Source of the DNA: Steinernema hermaphroditum
Lineage: Eukaryota > Nematoda > Chromadorea > Rhabditida > Steinernematidae
Length of the DNA: 64,000 nucleotides
Assembly: GCA_030435675.1 (NCBI GenBank)
Contig: CM059623.1
Coordinates: 646,012-710,011 of the forward strand
Direction of reading: 5' to 3'
Made by a program: the position numbers and the translations under genes. Positions 1-11,809 of this stretch are shown here, piece by piece. Position 1 is the stretch's first letter. Each line of letters begins with the position of its first letter. The notes below the pieces were generated by a model. The model saw only the letters and a program-made list of their open reading frames with translations, was not told the DNA's origin and ran no database searches.

Positions 1-3000
1 CCAGTGCTGTTGACTGTGGTGTCGCCATGAACGTGAACGTCGGAAGCACATCAGAGCCAGATGAACTTCCAGGATTGGCGCACTTCTGTGAGCATATGGT
101 CTTCCTGGGCACCGAAAAGTACCCCGATGAAAATCAATTTGTAGAAATTGTTAAAAAACATGGTTCCACAAATGCTTCTACCAATGATGAATCGACAGAT
201 TATTGGTTCATCGTGACTGAAAATCGCTTCAAGGTACTGTAATTCTACCGTATTCAACTTCCAATAACCTCTGACGATCACTTTCAGCAAGCTCTGGACA
301 TGTTCATCCACTTCTTCATATCGCCTCTCTTTTCGGAGTGCGTCATCGAAAGAGAGCTGCAAGCCGTAGATTCTGAGTTTAGAAATAATCTGATGGCGGA
401 TACTAGTCGCACTAAGCGGATTGTCGATTCCCTTACCCGTCCTGGACACGATCTGCGGAAGTTTTCTGTGGGCAACATCGAGACACTGAGAAACATTCCC
501 AAGTCCAGAGGAGTCAGCACTCGTGATGAGTTGCTCAAATTCTTTGAGGCGCACTACTCATCCAACAGGTAAGCTAGCCCCGATAAGCCCCCGAACGAGC
601 AGTTCGGTTGGATGGGATCTGGTACCTGGTATGTATATAGCTAGATTCGGGTAGCTACAATGTTGAGACCGTTTCTGAGGCATCTTAAGTAAGGATTTCC
701 TTTTTGAATCCTTTTTGAAGTCCGTTTTGAATCCATAGGGACATAACTGCAGGCGAACAGGATAACGACTTGTCCTTTAAACACAAAACACACGAAAGGC
801 CTCACGGCCTTTCGGATTGAGACACCATAGCCCTGACAGTAACAAAAAAAACAGAAGGGTCCCATCTTCTTCATATAGGGGCGGTCGATGCCGTTTGGGT
901 AAAACATAACCATGGACAAGGATGATCGTGGACCGTTTTCATGGACGGCCCATGATGAGTACCGGGTACCTGTCCAACTCCAACTACAATGAACGGAACA
1001 GTCATCTTAACTACTTTTAGAATGTCTCTATGTGTTTTCGGAAACACAGGGCTGCAGGAACTCGAGCAGATGGTGCTTAATCTCCCTCTTCACAAGATCC
1101 GCAACACAAACATCGGGACCAAAATCTACGGGGAACACTTCTGGGGGCCCGACGAACTGGGTCGCCGAGTCGACATTGTGCCAGTTTTGGATGACCACAT
1201 ACTGGAGGTTCTCTTTGCCGTCGACGACTTTTCGCCGTTCTGGAAGTCGCAGCCTGAGGAGTTTTTGAGTAAGTCATATTAGAATACAGTTCAAAAGAAC
1301 GGATTTCAGTCCATCTGATCTGTCAGAAGACGGAGGGGTCGCTTTACTCTGAACTGAGACGCCGAAGATGGGCAAAATTCATTTGTGCAACTGCGGAATC
1401 GAAATGTGGATTCGGCGAAGTCGTTATTGAAGTAACGCTCACGTCGGAAGGCATCGGACACGTCGAGGAAGTGCTTGAGCTCCTGTTCAACTTCGTAGGA
1501 ATGCTCAAAAGGAGTGCACCCAAGAAGTGGAAAGCCAATCACAACCATGACAAGGATGATCAATCCGCAGACGACGTACTTCTCGAATACGCACGTCGTT
1601 TGAGTAAACGCCCCTTCGAGGACGTCGCCAAGAATTTCAAGTGTAGAACGTTCAAGCGAGGCCTCATAGAGCGCTTCTTGGATCAACTCACTCCGAGGAA
1701 CATGATCTTTTTCGTGCAGACAAAGGCGAACGCGGAGATGAGCGGCCTGGAGAAGGAGAAGTACTTCGAAGTGGAGCACAGGACCTCAAAACTGAGCGAA
1801 GAACAAATCCGAAACTTCGAGGAAGCTCTGCTCACTCCGCACGAGGCGCTTTTTCTAACTGAGAAGAGAACTAGAAGAAGAGGGAAAGCAAAGAAGGGCG
1901 AAAGTGCACAGTAAGATTGTGTCGAAGGCGAAGGCTTTTGAAGGCGGGTCCCGTTTCAGGCCGGTGCCTTCCTTGGTTAGCAGAACGGATCGGACGCGTC
2001 TGTGGTGGATGAAAGGATACGATCCATCAGAAACTGGCATCTACGCCTTTCTGACGCTGCCTGTCGCGGTCTCCGGTCCTTCGGCTCAGTTTATGGCCAG
2101 ATTGTTTTTCGAATGTTTTAGTGTAAGTTGAATGTGTCAGCTATGGTCAAATCGGAATATTCCAGTTTGAAACCAAGGGAGAACTACTTGATGGACAGGT
2201 AACATCGGAAGTTGAATGGAACCGCAATGGATTCGAGATCCATTTGCCTAGCTACCACCACAAGCTGTGCAGTAGTTTCGTGGATTTCATCGAAAAGCTG
2301 ACATCATATGTTCCTGGGAAGCAGATCTTTGATCTTATGACGGACGACTTGATCAGAGAACTAAAGAATGTAGAACGGCGTCGGCCATATCACCTGACTG
2401 CCCACCTCATGACCTGCTTCACTGAAGCTATGTTCTTGCCGCGTCAGATACTGGAGGCCTCTCGAGACGTGACTTTCGAGAGATTTTGCGAGTTTCTCCC
2501 CAAGATGTGGAGTGCTATACATGTAGAGGTTCTCGCCTATGGGAAGATAAGCCAAGAGGTGAGTTATGTAGGCTACTTACCGAATTAACCAGCCTCTCCA
2601 GGAAGTAGAACTACTCAGTCCGAATCTCCGTCGTATGATACAGGACAGCAGCACTTCCACACATCAGTTCAACGAGGCAATTCAATCACACCTGAAGATT
2701 CCTGAAGGCGTTCCCTACACATACGAGCACGAGATTCCAATCCACACTGAATCCTGCGTGGACATCTTCTTGAAGACCGGAGCTTCCACACCCCGAGATG
2801 ACCTTCTTCTGCACATAGTTGAAAAAGCGATCAGAGGAGCCGCCTTCAACACACTTCGCACGAAAGAACAGCTGGGATATTTCGTTCAGGCGTTGAGATG
2901 CACACCTGAGACTGGAGGCATTCAAGGCCTTCGCATCATGGTTCAAGGGAGCTATGACCCAGAATACGTAGATGAACGCATTGATGTCTTCTTGACGAAC

Positions 3001-3602
3001 TTTCGGGTGTGTCCATCTGATTGGAGTAACTCTGAACATAGTGATTTCAGGAGAAGCTTCGGAGCATGAGCGAAAAAGAGTTCAGCGAATGCAAGGAGTT
3101 GGCACTAAGTTTTATTCAAGGCAGCGAACCAGAGACGACATACGACTTCTGGGAACTTATCAGGAATGGGAACTTTAGATGTGATTCAGGTAAATGTGGC
3201 GATGAAGCCCTGGTTCCCAAAGAGATTTTAGATAAGCAATATGAGAACACAACGGTCGAAATCATATCGAAGCTTTGGAATCTGATTTCGAGTGAATTCA
3301 GCTACATTGGTAACTGTGTTGCATTGAAAACTTAATTTAATTCGTTTAAAGGCGTAATCATGAAGTGGTATGAACTTAGCAAGACCACAAAAGAGGATCT
3401 CATCGCATTTTACGACGAAAAAATTCTCCCAAATTCCCCTAAACGCCAGAAACTTTGCATCAGAGTGCGCCCGAAGTCGGAAGCGAGGAACAACGATGAC
3501 ACCAATGTTACCAAGGAGGAGATCGGAGGAGCGAATCCTGTTGGCGTCATTCAAGTACGTCCACCGGTACAATCTTTTGCCGAGTCCAGTCGGAAAAGGT
3601 AA
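1..3602 (+). CDS. Insulin-degrading enzyme-like M16A metalloprotease (5' partial)
   Basis: Ten exons read as one M16A zinc metalloprotease: 3-233, 288-568, 1021-1268, 1310-1910, 1960-2122, 2166-2558, 2602-3006, 3051-3189, 3232-3309 and 3352-about 3602, 930 codons in frame. The inverted Zn motif HFCEH lies in LAHFCEHMVFLGT (about 81-119), and the downstream Glu region is ERELQAVDSE. The HLI..(E)GSL.SEL block, the FNTLRTKEQLGY block and the GIQGLR block follow in the order known for insulysin. The extreme N-terminus lies before the window. Family members cleave small peptides such as insulin-like hormones inside a closed chamber. Introns are 41-54 bp, except intron 2 (569-1020). The 3' end is uncertain: a second frame near 3540-3615 also reads plausibly, so the last exon may be spliced differently. 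Confidence 0.93.
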
Positions 3603-3706
3603 TCGATATCATTAATATCGTAGCCGATTTCTTCGAATTAATCATTTGCTTGACAACTTCGCTATGCTAGATCTGTTACTCATAAACGAGCTCATGAAAT
3701 CTATTT

Positions 3707-3905
3707 TTGTCGGGGTACTTTTCGGTGCCCAGGAAGACCATATGCTCACAGAAGTGCGCCAATCATGGAAGTTCATCTGGCTCTGATGTGCTGCCGACGT
3801 TCACGTTCATGGCGACACCACAGTTAACAGCACTGGGATTGCTTATGAGGAGCACTTTCAGTCCGTTCGAGAGTTCCAAGCATCGATAGCTCCGGTGATA
3901 CCGCT
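3707..3905 (-). pseudogene. Inverted, broken copy of the IDE N-terminal exon
   Basis: The reverse strand repeats positions 1-124 of the window almost base for base. It also extends further 5', showing the piece missing from the main gene: frame LELSNGLKVLLISNPSAV, the usual insulysin strand before the HxxEH motif. A TTGTAG acceptor-like site precedes it near 3906. One change turns Gly (GGA) into TGA in DELP(stop)LAHFCEH, and after YPD the frame diverges and stops. It is therefore a non-functional fragment. It lies tail-side of the main gene in opposite orientation, as expected from a local inverted duplication. An open frame at 4082-4411 (-) could be a leftover upstream exon, but I see no homology for it. 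Confidence 0.85.
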
Positions 3906-4699
3906 ACAAGTTCGTTGAGGCTGAACCCTAAACAACTGGACTTTGAACCTGAAGATGACTGCAATGCCCAGGTATGCAGTAATGTTGCGGATGTCGCTCT
4001 TCGTTCATTTGTGTACAGTATCCTCGGGTGACGCGTCCTCCGCGATTTTGACATGGTCGGTGGAGCCGTCGACGATCCTCGTTAGGAACACGCGCCGGGG
4101 CTCTTTCCAATCTTGTCGTTGATGTCGGACTTCGAACCGTGGATACGGTAGTGTTCCTTCGTGGGTGGTCCATCACACAACCTTTCTTCATTAGTGTCGT
4201 GGGGAGGCATGGTTCCAGTGTTTCCACTCTTCCATTTTATAGGTTCCGGTGCGTCCTCGTCTCTAGAGTGCCTTCGTACTTTCACCACACTTCTGTTTTT
4301 CATCTCTACATTGGAGACGACACAATCCCCCTTCGCCTTCTGTGCAATAAGTCGCTTCTGAACTTTTTTCCGTTTCGCAATCAGCTGAAAGAGGACCCTT
4401 CGGATCGTCATTCCGACGATCTTCCTTCTTATGTTGTGCTATCGCGGTTCCATCATTCAGAAATGAAACAGTGATCGAACTTCTCGTCACACCTTCTATC
4501 CCTTATGTACTTGGCTTTAGTACCCAGAAGGGTACAAATTCGCACGCGGCCGCGTTTATATGAAATAGAATAAGGATATCCAACGAATATGGACTTCATG
4601 AATTTGATTATGTAAGCCACGAGCATCCGCAGCCATAAGAGGAAAGAAAACTGCGAACCATGAAACGCTCAATTACTCAGCGCACTTTATTTGTAAATG

Positions 4700-4800
4700 T
4701 TCACTTTTCTGATAAGAAATCCGGCCAGTCGACTTGTTTGCATGACCATAAACTCTTTTTTCTGTTTTACGGTCCTGTGCTCCGGCATTCTTGTATTGGG
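4700..4800. repeat. Dispersed repeat carrying TGATAAG (copy 1)
   Basis: The sequence TCTGATAAGAAA..CCGG, a CAGTCGACTTGTTTG segment, ATGACCATAAACTC and TTTTTTCTGTTTTA recur nearly unchanged at 5310-5400. A more diverged version, with CGCCATAAAACTCC, is at 11490-11595. No coding capacity. It is probably a small non-autonomous element. Confidence 0.6.
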
Positions 4801-5309
4801 TGCAAAAATAGACCTCTTTCTAGAACTACTAGCTTGAAAGGATAAGAGACCTAAATCATTTTGATTCAAATCATATGAATTCATTCCTTTTGTGTACTTT
4901 CACAAGAGCTTCAGTGTTTGGTTCTTCAAATCTGACCTCGAAATGAACGAGGATGTTCCTGGGAGAATCACATGAAAACAGTTCTAAATCAGGACACAGA
5001 TTTCTTCAAAATACGGAGAGCTGAAGAGTGCAGACGGTCGACTTCTTATCAGCGACTTTTTTGAAAGAAGAAGAATGCGATCCACGTGATCGTCCTGTGT
5101 TATCTCGCTGATAAGCGATGGTTCGATCGAAGAAGAACTAGCACACAGGTCGTAGAATCTACGTTATGGGGTCACTGTCGGCTTGGTGGTAGAAGAACTC
5201 ATGGTTGGACTTGAAGATGAACATGTCACACGGAGGTAAATATTCAAAATTTGAATCTTAAGAGGAGGGGTTTTTCGTGATCGGGAGATGTCTGCACAGT
5301 CGAATGCTC

Positions 5310-5400
5310 TCTGCTCTGATAAGAAACCGGACCAGTCGACTTGTTTGTATGACCATAAACTCCTTTTTTCTGTTTTATGGCCCCGTCAGTTCGTCCTTAT
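5310..5400. repeat. Dispersed repeat carrying CTGATAAGAAA (copy 2)
   Basis: Second copy of the element at 4700-4800, about 90% alike by eye across roughly 75 bases. It again begins with a CTGATAAG site. Confidence 0.6.
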
Positions 5401-5870
5401 CTTGGGCTGTAGAACAATCTAACAAAATTGCAACAAAGGAAGCACATGACCTAATGGACCCTATAGAAACGGTGCTATGGCTCCGGCCAAGAAGTCGAAG
5501 TCATTGCAGGCCTTTCTCGAATCACTGTAGAGGCGTATAGGAACAACTTGATGTGAAATGTGGAAATCGGTGTACTAAAGTGACAATACGTAACACATGT
5601 AAATCGACGCTGATGCTTAAAGTGCTTGGTAGGGAACTGCGGAACAGAAATCGCCAGAGATCAATAGCTTTGCAATGTGCTCATGGCGAGACCACTATCG
5701 ACTACTGTATTTAGATATCAACCATGGAGGTCGCAGACTGTTCAGATTGTAAGCTATAGGAGAGCTCGAAATGGCGCCGATCATGAAATGGATCTAGAGG
5801 AAAAGTGGAAAAAAATAAACTTTATTACACTTTTATAATAGCCATTTCCATCAATCATAATACACCGTAT

Positions 5871-6876
5871 CTAAACGCAATGGAAAGCTCCGTTGGTCTT
5901 CTCGGTGATCCAGTCGCAGTAGGAGGCGGTGCGAGTGTAAACGGCTGAAACAGACGATTCAGGTAAAGCAGTCAGAAGTTGCATCTTACTCGGGTTTTCG
6001 CCCTGGTCCTCTATCTGTTTCGAACTCGACGTTCCGTAGGAGACGAGCCCTATCTGGACATACTTGCCCTCGCTGAATGCAGCCATGGGTCCACCGCTGT
6101 CCCCAGGTCCGGTTCCGACTTTATCAGATCCAGCGCAGAGCTGCTTTTCCCAGAGCTTCCAGAGACCCCATCGTTTGCTAAAAGCAAAGTTTTCTTCGGG
6201 TATGACCACACTTTACTTACAAGCACTGCTTGTAGGGCACCAGGGGTATGTAGGCGTACTGTAGGTCTTCAGGGTAGTCGAACTTATTACCACGGACAGC
6301 GACGGCTCCGAATCCAACTACAGCAGTCCAATACTGCCTTTGAAGCTGAGAGTCGTCGGCCTTGATGGTGATGAGTTGCGCGTTGTTTGTAAGATTAAAA
6401 GCTTGATCGATCTGAAGAAGATTACGGTAGATTGAAATGTCTGTGAATGCAAAATAACCTCAAGGACGGCGATGTCATCGTGCCAATCGTTTCTGTTGAA
6501 TCCGGTATGCGTTTTAACGGAAACGATCTTCCGGATCTGCACACCTTCCTTGTTGGCGCGGGCAGTTCCATCCGAGTAGACTTCGTAGTCACTTCTCTTG
6601 TCGAGACCCATCACGACGACTTCGCCTACGGTACTTTGATCGACGCAGTGGGCGGCGGTGAGGACATGCTTGGGCGTGATGAGGGAGCCTCCACAAGCCG
6701 GGACTCTGACGTAGTAGGGAAAGTTGCCTTGATAGGCTTGGTGTCCTTCGAGGATCTAAAGACTATTTTGGTGACTTTGGAAAATCAGATACCAGTTCAG
6801 AAGTGGCATGCTTTGGTGCAGATGGGGCGGCAAGGCAGAGGCCGAGCAGAGTCAAGAAGACAACGAGGAATCTCAT
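5871..6876 (-). CDS. Secreted S1 serine protease, array member 1
   Basis: Five exons: 6876-6793, 6755-6459, 6411-6221, 6177-5990 and 5944-5871; 277 aa. The signal peptide MRFLVVFLTLLGLCLAA is followed by a short pro-segment ending SEL, then mature ILEG. The catalytic triad is complete: His in LTAAHC, Asp in DDIAVLE, Ser in GPGDSGGP. This copy lacks the intron found in most siblings after GFG, and the coding runs through AVAVRGNK. Residue 189 (chymotrypsin numbering) is Gly and there is no Cys191/Cys220 pair. An extra Cys pair lies near the C-terminus (SYCDW and FHC). The product is predicted to be secreted, probably into the gut lumen given the upstream GATA sites. Substrate preference cannot be read with confidence. 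Confidence 0.93.
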
Positions 6877-6889
6877 TTTGAGAATGACA

Positions 6890-7003
6890 ATCCGTTGATC
6901 GAGCTAGTTAAATAGTCATTTTGGTAGAAGAGTGCGAAGCCAGGTCACGGGACATAGATTGATCAGATCAGAACTAAGAAGGGCAGACGTCGATGTGATA
7001 AGG
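6890..7003 (-). promoter_or_regulatory. Promoter of protease 1
   Basis: On the minus strand, CTATTTAACT at 6906-6915 lies about 32-39 bp upstream of the ATG and is followed by CATTCTCAAA next to the start. TGATAAGG lies at 6996-7003. The TATTTAAC box and GATA site recur upstream of most array members. Confidence 0.65.
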
Positions 7004-7009
7004 ATTCAG

Positions 7010-8070
7010 TTGAATCGAAATTTTGGTCGAAATACAAGAGCCAAAGGTTAGTAAGAAGAGTGTTTTGTTGGATGAGAACAACGTGAGATTGCGATGCAAG
7101 AATCGTTTCTACTCAGCTCTAAAATCTAAACCCTCATTTCTTTTTGTCCCCAGATAAAAAAATGTGAAAGAACCTCGATATCACGGTTCATTGTACTGCT
7201 TCGACTCGATGGCCACCCCATATTTTGTGAAACGATCTCTTTTGAACTGTCTGTGTGTCTCATTTCGAACGAGTCTAATTTGTAATCGGTTGGGGTCGGT
7301 TCAATGCCGGACCGTATCCCTATTTTGCCTGAAACGGACCGCTCCTCGATGGTTATTCCGATGGATCCCGTGCGTAGAGAAAGGTGTACACATAATCCAA
7401 CGGAATCTTCGGTTTAGGGGATATAGCAAAAGTTTTAAACTTAAAAATATCATCTCTAGTGTACCTATCTAAGGTGATTCGTTATAACCATGGAAAAACC
7501 ACCCTTTACACGTACACCCATATGATTATCCCCGGAACATCCTGGTTCATTTCAAGGTCTACTTTAAACGATCAAACAGCGGCTGTAACAGTTGCTTGTA
7601 AAAGTGCACTTACAAGTGAATTCTAAAAGTAACTACTGTCCTACGCATCTCATACACTAGTACTTCTCTACTTCTTGAGTAACTTTTGATTTACATATGG
7701 ACTTTTCGAGCTTCTCCATATAGTCGCATGTCCCTGCCGATCTCTATTCTTTGGTGATCATAACTAATAATCCACTCTTATCAGTTCCGCAGAGCGAGAT
7801 GACGAGACGATACATTTCAGTCGTTCGATCAGCGACATATGTTAAAAAATTGAAAGTGCACTTGACCTTCCTTTTCAACCGATCATTCCCAGATCGTAAC
7901 ATGGTTCGTAGGAAGGGTGTAAACCGCAGAATACGGTGACAATGCTCACTTTTGAACTGATTCCATATTTAGTGGTTGGTTCCAAGATAGAAATCTAAAA
8001 AAAAAGAAGAGCACGGGAACAACGACAGCGATCATTGATCTTCTCGTACATCGGGACTAAGAATGTCACA
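7010..8070. other. Intergenic, with a degenerate SINE-like copy
   Basis: No gene is seen. About 7240-7310 resembles the tRNA-like repeat at 31.3 kb (CTGTCTGTGTG.CTCATT.CGAACG and GGTCGGTTCAATGCC, a decayed pol III B box). The rest shows no structure I can name. Confidence 0.45.
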
Positions 8071-8077
8071 CTTTCCG

Positions 8078-8109
8078 TTATCTCCCCTAAGATCAGTTCC
8101 TATTTAACC
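8078..8109 (+). promoter_or_regulatory. Promoter of protease 2
   Basis: GTTATCTCC (an inverted GATA site) near 8077-8085 and CCTATTTAACC at 8099-8109, 32 bp before ATG 8141. It has the same core box as the siblings. Confidence 0.65.
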
Positions 8110-8140
8110 ACTCCAATCAGTGCATCATTCAACATCAGCC

Positions 8141-9179
8141 ATGAGACTTCTTCTCTCCTGCTTGGCCCTAGCCGGCCTCTCCTTCGCTGCGCCCCCTGTG
8201 CTTCCAGCGCCCAACCATGCCACTTCCGAATTGGTAAGCTTCCTTTGTCGGCTAAGTTTTTAAGGTGACTTTGTCCAGATCTTCGGAGGCCACCGTGCCA
8301 ACCAAGGCAACTTTCCCTACTACGTCTACCTGCACAGTTGTGGAGGCTCTCTGATCACTCCCAAACACATCCTCACCGCCGCCCACTGCATCCTCGACAG
8401 TACTCTCGGAAACACAGCCGTGATGGGTTTGACTGACAACGAAGAGTACGAGAAGCAGGAAGGAGTGCAGATCCGCACGATCGTGAAGATCTCCGGACAC
8501 AAGGAGTGGAACGACACTGCTAAACACAACGATATCGCCATTCTCGAAGTATTCCCCTTTTTATCTTTTGGTCTACAGTAGCCAGTTCAGGTGGACAAGC
8601 CGTTCGAGATCACGCGCTACGTCCAACTGATCGACATCAAATCCGACGACACCGAACTTCAAAAGCTCTATTGGACCGTCGCTGCGGGATTTGGAATGTC
8701 CGGCGGTAGGAGGTTCCTCTCGAGACGTTTTAGAAACGTTTCGGTGTTTAGTCAAGAAAAACGACGACGGAAGACCTACCGGCATTTGGCCCAGATACCT
8801 TCTTTACACCTACATTCCTCTCGTCGACGAGAAATACTGCGCGTAAGCAGTCATAGAAAAGAGCTAAGGTCTAAGTTCTCCTCGTTTCAGCAAGGTCTGG
8901 TGGCAGTACTACTGGGACAAATTCATCTGCGCCGGGGCTGAGAAACAAGGCGTCGGCAGCGGAGACAGCGGTGGACCTCTCGCGGTCAACAGCGACGGAA
9001 AGTACTTCCAGATCGGAGTGGTCGCCTTCAGCGCAATTGGATTCTACGATCAAGCCAAGATTCCAGGTAGGGATGTCGATCAGATTCAAAATATGCCGAT
9101 TTTAGCCGTCTACACTCGCACCGCTTCTTACTGTGACTGGATGACCGAGAACACCGACGGCGCCTTCAAGTGCATTTAG
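8141..9179 (+). CDS. Secreted S1 serine protease, array member 2
   Basis: Six exons: 8141-8233, 8279-8548, 8591-8705, 8752-8842, 8891-9066 and 9106-9179; 272 aa. The signal peptide is about residues 1-16. The pro-segment ends ATSEL at 31 and mature IFGG starts at 32. The triad is His67 (TAAHC), Asp116 (HNDIAILE) and Ser216 (GSGDSGGP). Intron 1 falls exactly at the activation junction. Six Cys are in the mature chain: the 42-58 and 168-182 pairs plus two near the C-terminus (SYCDWM, FKCI). Position 189 is Gly210 of the precursor, and there is no Cys at 191 or 220. This is the reference structure for the array. Confidence 0.94.
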
Positions 9180-9796
9180 AGTATTCTATGTTGTAAATGC
9201 ATAAACACCATAACCTAAATTGTCGAAATCTATGAGATTAGATAAGCACCCGGATGTAGTGTAGCTCCGAGGGAACAAGACAAAGAATGATTTAGTGATA
9301 AGAAGTTGTTGTTCACCAAGGGAAGAGGGTAACGTCCAGAAGGGTGACGCCCGATGAAAAGGACATAGAGTATTTTGTACCCACCAAGATCCAAAACCGG
9401 TACGGATAAGGGCTCAGCCTCGGCCAAGCCAGGATTTGCGACCGCTCTCTCAACTCCGACCACTCTGAGAGGGAGAACGAGCGGACAACTCGACCGATCG
9501 TTGGGGGCGCAAATGAAAGACCTCATCGGACGATCCTTAAGACCATAAATACATGGCAGATAACTTTGGTGTGTCTAAACAGGTCTGTGATCCCTAAATT
9601 AAGCGCTGTATTCATATTCTACTGTCTATCCAGCAAAGACCAATAGAGTTATCCCTTCGTTTGTATTTCGGACTCGATTAGGATCACTTGAGGAAATAAA
9701 AAAAAGTCCTCTCATGTCCTTTAGTGTGCGCCAGAAAAACATATATGCCCAATTTTACGAATTCTTCTTTATTCCAATTCAAAAAAGAGTAATAAG
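9180..9796. other. Intergenic between proteases 2 and 3
   Basis: No coding signal is accepted. The two genes converge tail to tail here. Confidence 0.5.
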
Positions 9797-10805
9797 TTAG
9801 AGACACTGGAAAGCTCCATTCGTCTTCTCGTTCATCCAATCGCAGTAAGACGCGGTACGAGTGTAGACCACCGGAGTCTTGGCCTGGTTCTGGAGCTCCA
9901 CAGCACTGGCCGATCCGTAGGAGACGAGTCCAATCTGGAAGAACTTCCCGTCATCGAGAATGGACATGGGTCCGCCGCTGTCTCCGGGTCCGGTTCCCTC
10001 CTTCTCGCCTCCGGCGCAGACCTGCTTGTCCCAGAGAATGCTCCAACGTTGGCTGAACAAAAGGACAAGTCGGGTTACGGTGTTCGACCACTTACAAGCA
10101 CCGGTCATGGTCGATGAGCGGAATATAGGCGTACTGGAGGTATCTGGGATAGTCACCCGAGAAGGTGCCGTCGTCGTTCTTGATGACTAAATGAGGACAA
10201 ATAGGCACAACGACCTAACGGACAGCTCACTCTTGGCCACTCCGAACCCAACAACGGCCGTCCAATACATCTTCTGCAGCTCGGTGTCGTTGGCCTTGAT
10301 CTTGGTCAGTTCGACGGTGTTGGAGATCTCGAAGGGTTCGTCGACCTGCATATGGATACGGTAGATTCTAAGTCGTTTGTCAGTAGATAGTACCTCGACG
10401 ATGGCGATGTCGTCGTGCCAGTCGTTCGTGTTGAATCCAGTGTGGGAAATCACGTTGATAATCTTCCGGATCTGGACGCCTTCCTCCTTCTCGTAGGTCT
10501 CCTTGTCGTCAAGTCCCATCACCGCCCTCGTTCCTACAGTATCGTCTCCCATGCAATGGGCGGCGGTGAGGACGTGTTTGGGTGTGATGAGGGAGCCTCC
10601 GCAGGCGATGTCGATGAGGGAGACGTAGAACGGGAAATTGCCTTGGTGGGCGCGGTGGCCTCCCATAATCTAGACCGAGCTACCGTAGTGTTGAAGGAAC
10701 TGTAGAAGATACCAGTTCCGAGGGGACATTCTTGGACGAAGGAAGAGCCGGTGGAGCAGCCAAGGACAGGCCAAGGAGAGCCAGGCAGGAGAGAAGGGAT
10801 CTCAT
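9797..10805 (-). CDS. Secreted S1 serine protease, array member 3 (last intron lost)
   Basis: Five exons: 10805-10713, 10669-10394, 10345-10231, 10186-10096 and 10052-9797; 276 aa. The signal peptide MRSLLSCLALLGLSLAA is followed by a pro-segment ending PSEL and mature IMGG. Triad: TAAHC, DDIAIVE, GPGDSGGP. The last exon runs unbroken through KTPVVYTRT to the stop, so the intron that splits this region in members 1, 2, 4, 5, 6, 8 and 9 is absent. Gly at 189, no Cys191/220, C-terminal Cys pair present. It lies 617 bp from convergent member 2. Confidence 0.94.
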
Positions 10806-10837
10806 GGTTGAGAGTGACCGAAGTTGGCTTCGGCCAG

Positions 10838-10960
10838 GTTAAATAACGAGGCTTACGTGCCAAAAAAAGTGATCATGTGAGGAGCAGGCAGAGATAAGGG
10901 ACAAAGAGATTCAATTTGGTCGATCACGCGATCGGCGAGTGTAGAAATCAAACTGATAAG
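10838..10960 (-). promoter_or_regulatory. Promoter of protease 3
   Basis: The minus strand shows CGTTATTTAACC (10837-10848), with TCACTCTCAACC adjoining the ATG. GATAAGG lies at 10893-10899, ATCACGCGATCG at 10923-10934 and ACTGATAAG at 10952-10960. The TCACGCGA motif is shared with members 4 and 5. Confidence 0.65.
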
Positions 10961-11809
10961 CAATGTTTCATTCGTTTTTTGCCTCCGGTTCGTTGTTTAC
11001 CTCCACGTGGTTGTCGCCGTCCTAAAATCCGGACGATGGGAGAGGTTGACTCGTCCATATAAAGGTCGAATCATCTATTGCAAGATTTTTGTAAGTTAGC
11101 AGTGGATCCAGCCCGATCTAAATGCTTCCTTTGACAGTCGAATTCAGTTGTGTCCTCAAAAAATCCGTTTGTGCTCATCACGTCGGTAAAAAACAGGATC
11201 ACTTCCTTATAAAAACACTTCCTTATTGCAGTTTTTTTGCTATTGAGACTTCCCCATATGGTCAAAGTGCAAAAACAGTGACCAGTGTGCAAAAACTCTC
11301 CGTCAGACATCCCCAAGGGTCTTGTGCTCGTCGTCTTGTGCGATAACGACCGAGACCACATTCCCTGTAGTTCGTCAAAAGACTTCTTTTCTCTTATCAC
11401 CGATAGATTGATGAAGGATTTTGTGTTTCTGCGAAATGTTCTACGAAATTCAATAGGAGGATTGCCATTTAGGTTTCCACTGCAAACTGGCCCACTCTTA
11501 TCAGCCTACGATGACAGACGACCGGTTTGTTATCGGTCTTGTTTGCATCGCCATAAAACTCCTTTTTCTCTGTCACAAATTGGCTCGTGTTCTTATCACC
11601 GCTGCCGTAAAAATGCAACAGAGGACGATGGGTCCAAAAGGCCGAAGTGCGCGCAGAGTTCTCAGGACATACCGACTGTTACCACGTCTTCTGGCTTTTG
11701 CCCGACATCTGCAACACCCAACAGTCTGAAAGTAAAGCACAAAATACTTCACTACAGAGAAAAAGACAATGTAGTATTTCTCATTGACACACAAAGTCAG
11801 CCCTATCTT
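10961..11809. other. Repeat-bearing intergenic region
   Basis: Upstream of protease 3 and downstream of the phosphatase. The segment at 11490-11595 is a diverged copy of the repeat at 4.7 and 5.3 kb (CTTATCA, GGTTTGTTATCGGTC, CGCCATAAAACTCC). A 290-codon frame on + (11285-12154) overlaps the phosphatase exon and is a shadow. Confidence 0.5.

Larger units (their letters stand above)
3910..5870. other. Gene-free stretch with dispersed repeats
   Basis: No gene is supported here. Several short frames (for example 4082-4411 on -, rich in Lys/Arg, and 4139-4474 on +) lack recognisable motifs or splice partners. About 4515-4565 carries a GC-rich, NotI-like core that resembles segments near 18.83 kb and 31.24 kb, so a repeat end is likely. 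Two copies of another repeat lie at 4700-4800 and 5310-5400. Confidence 0.5.
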
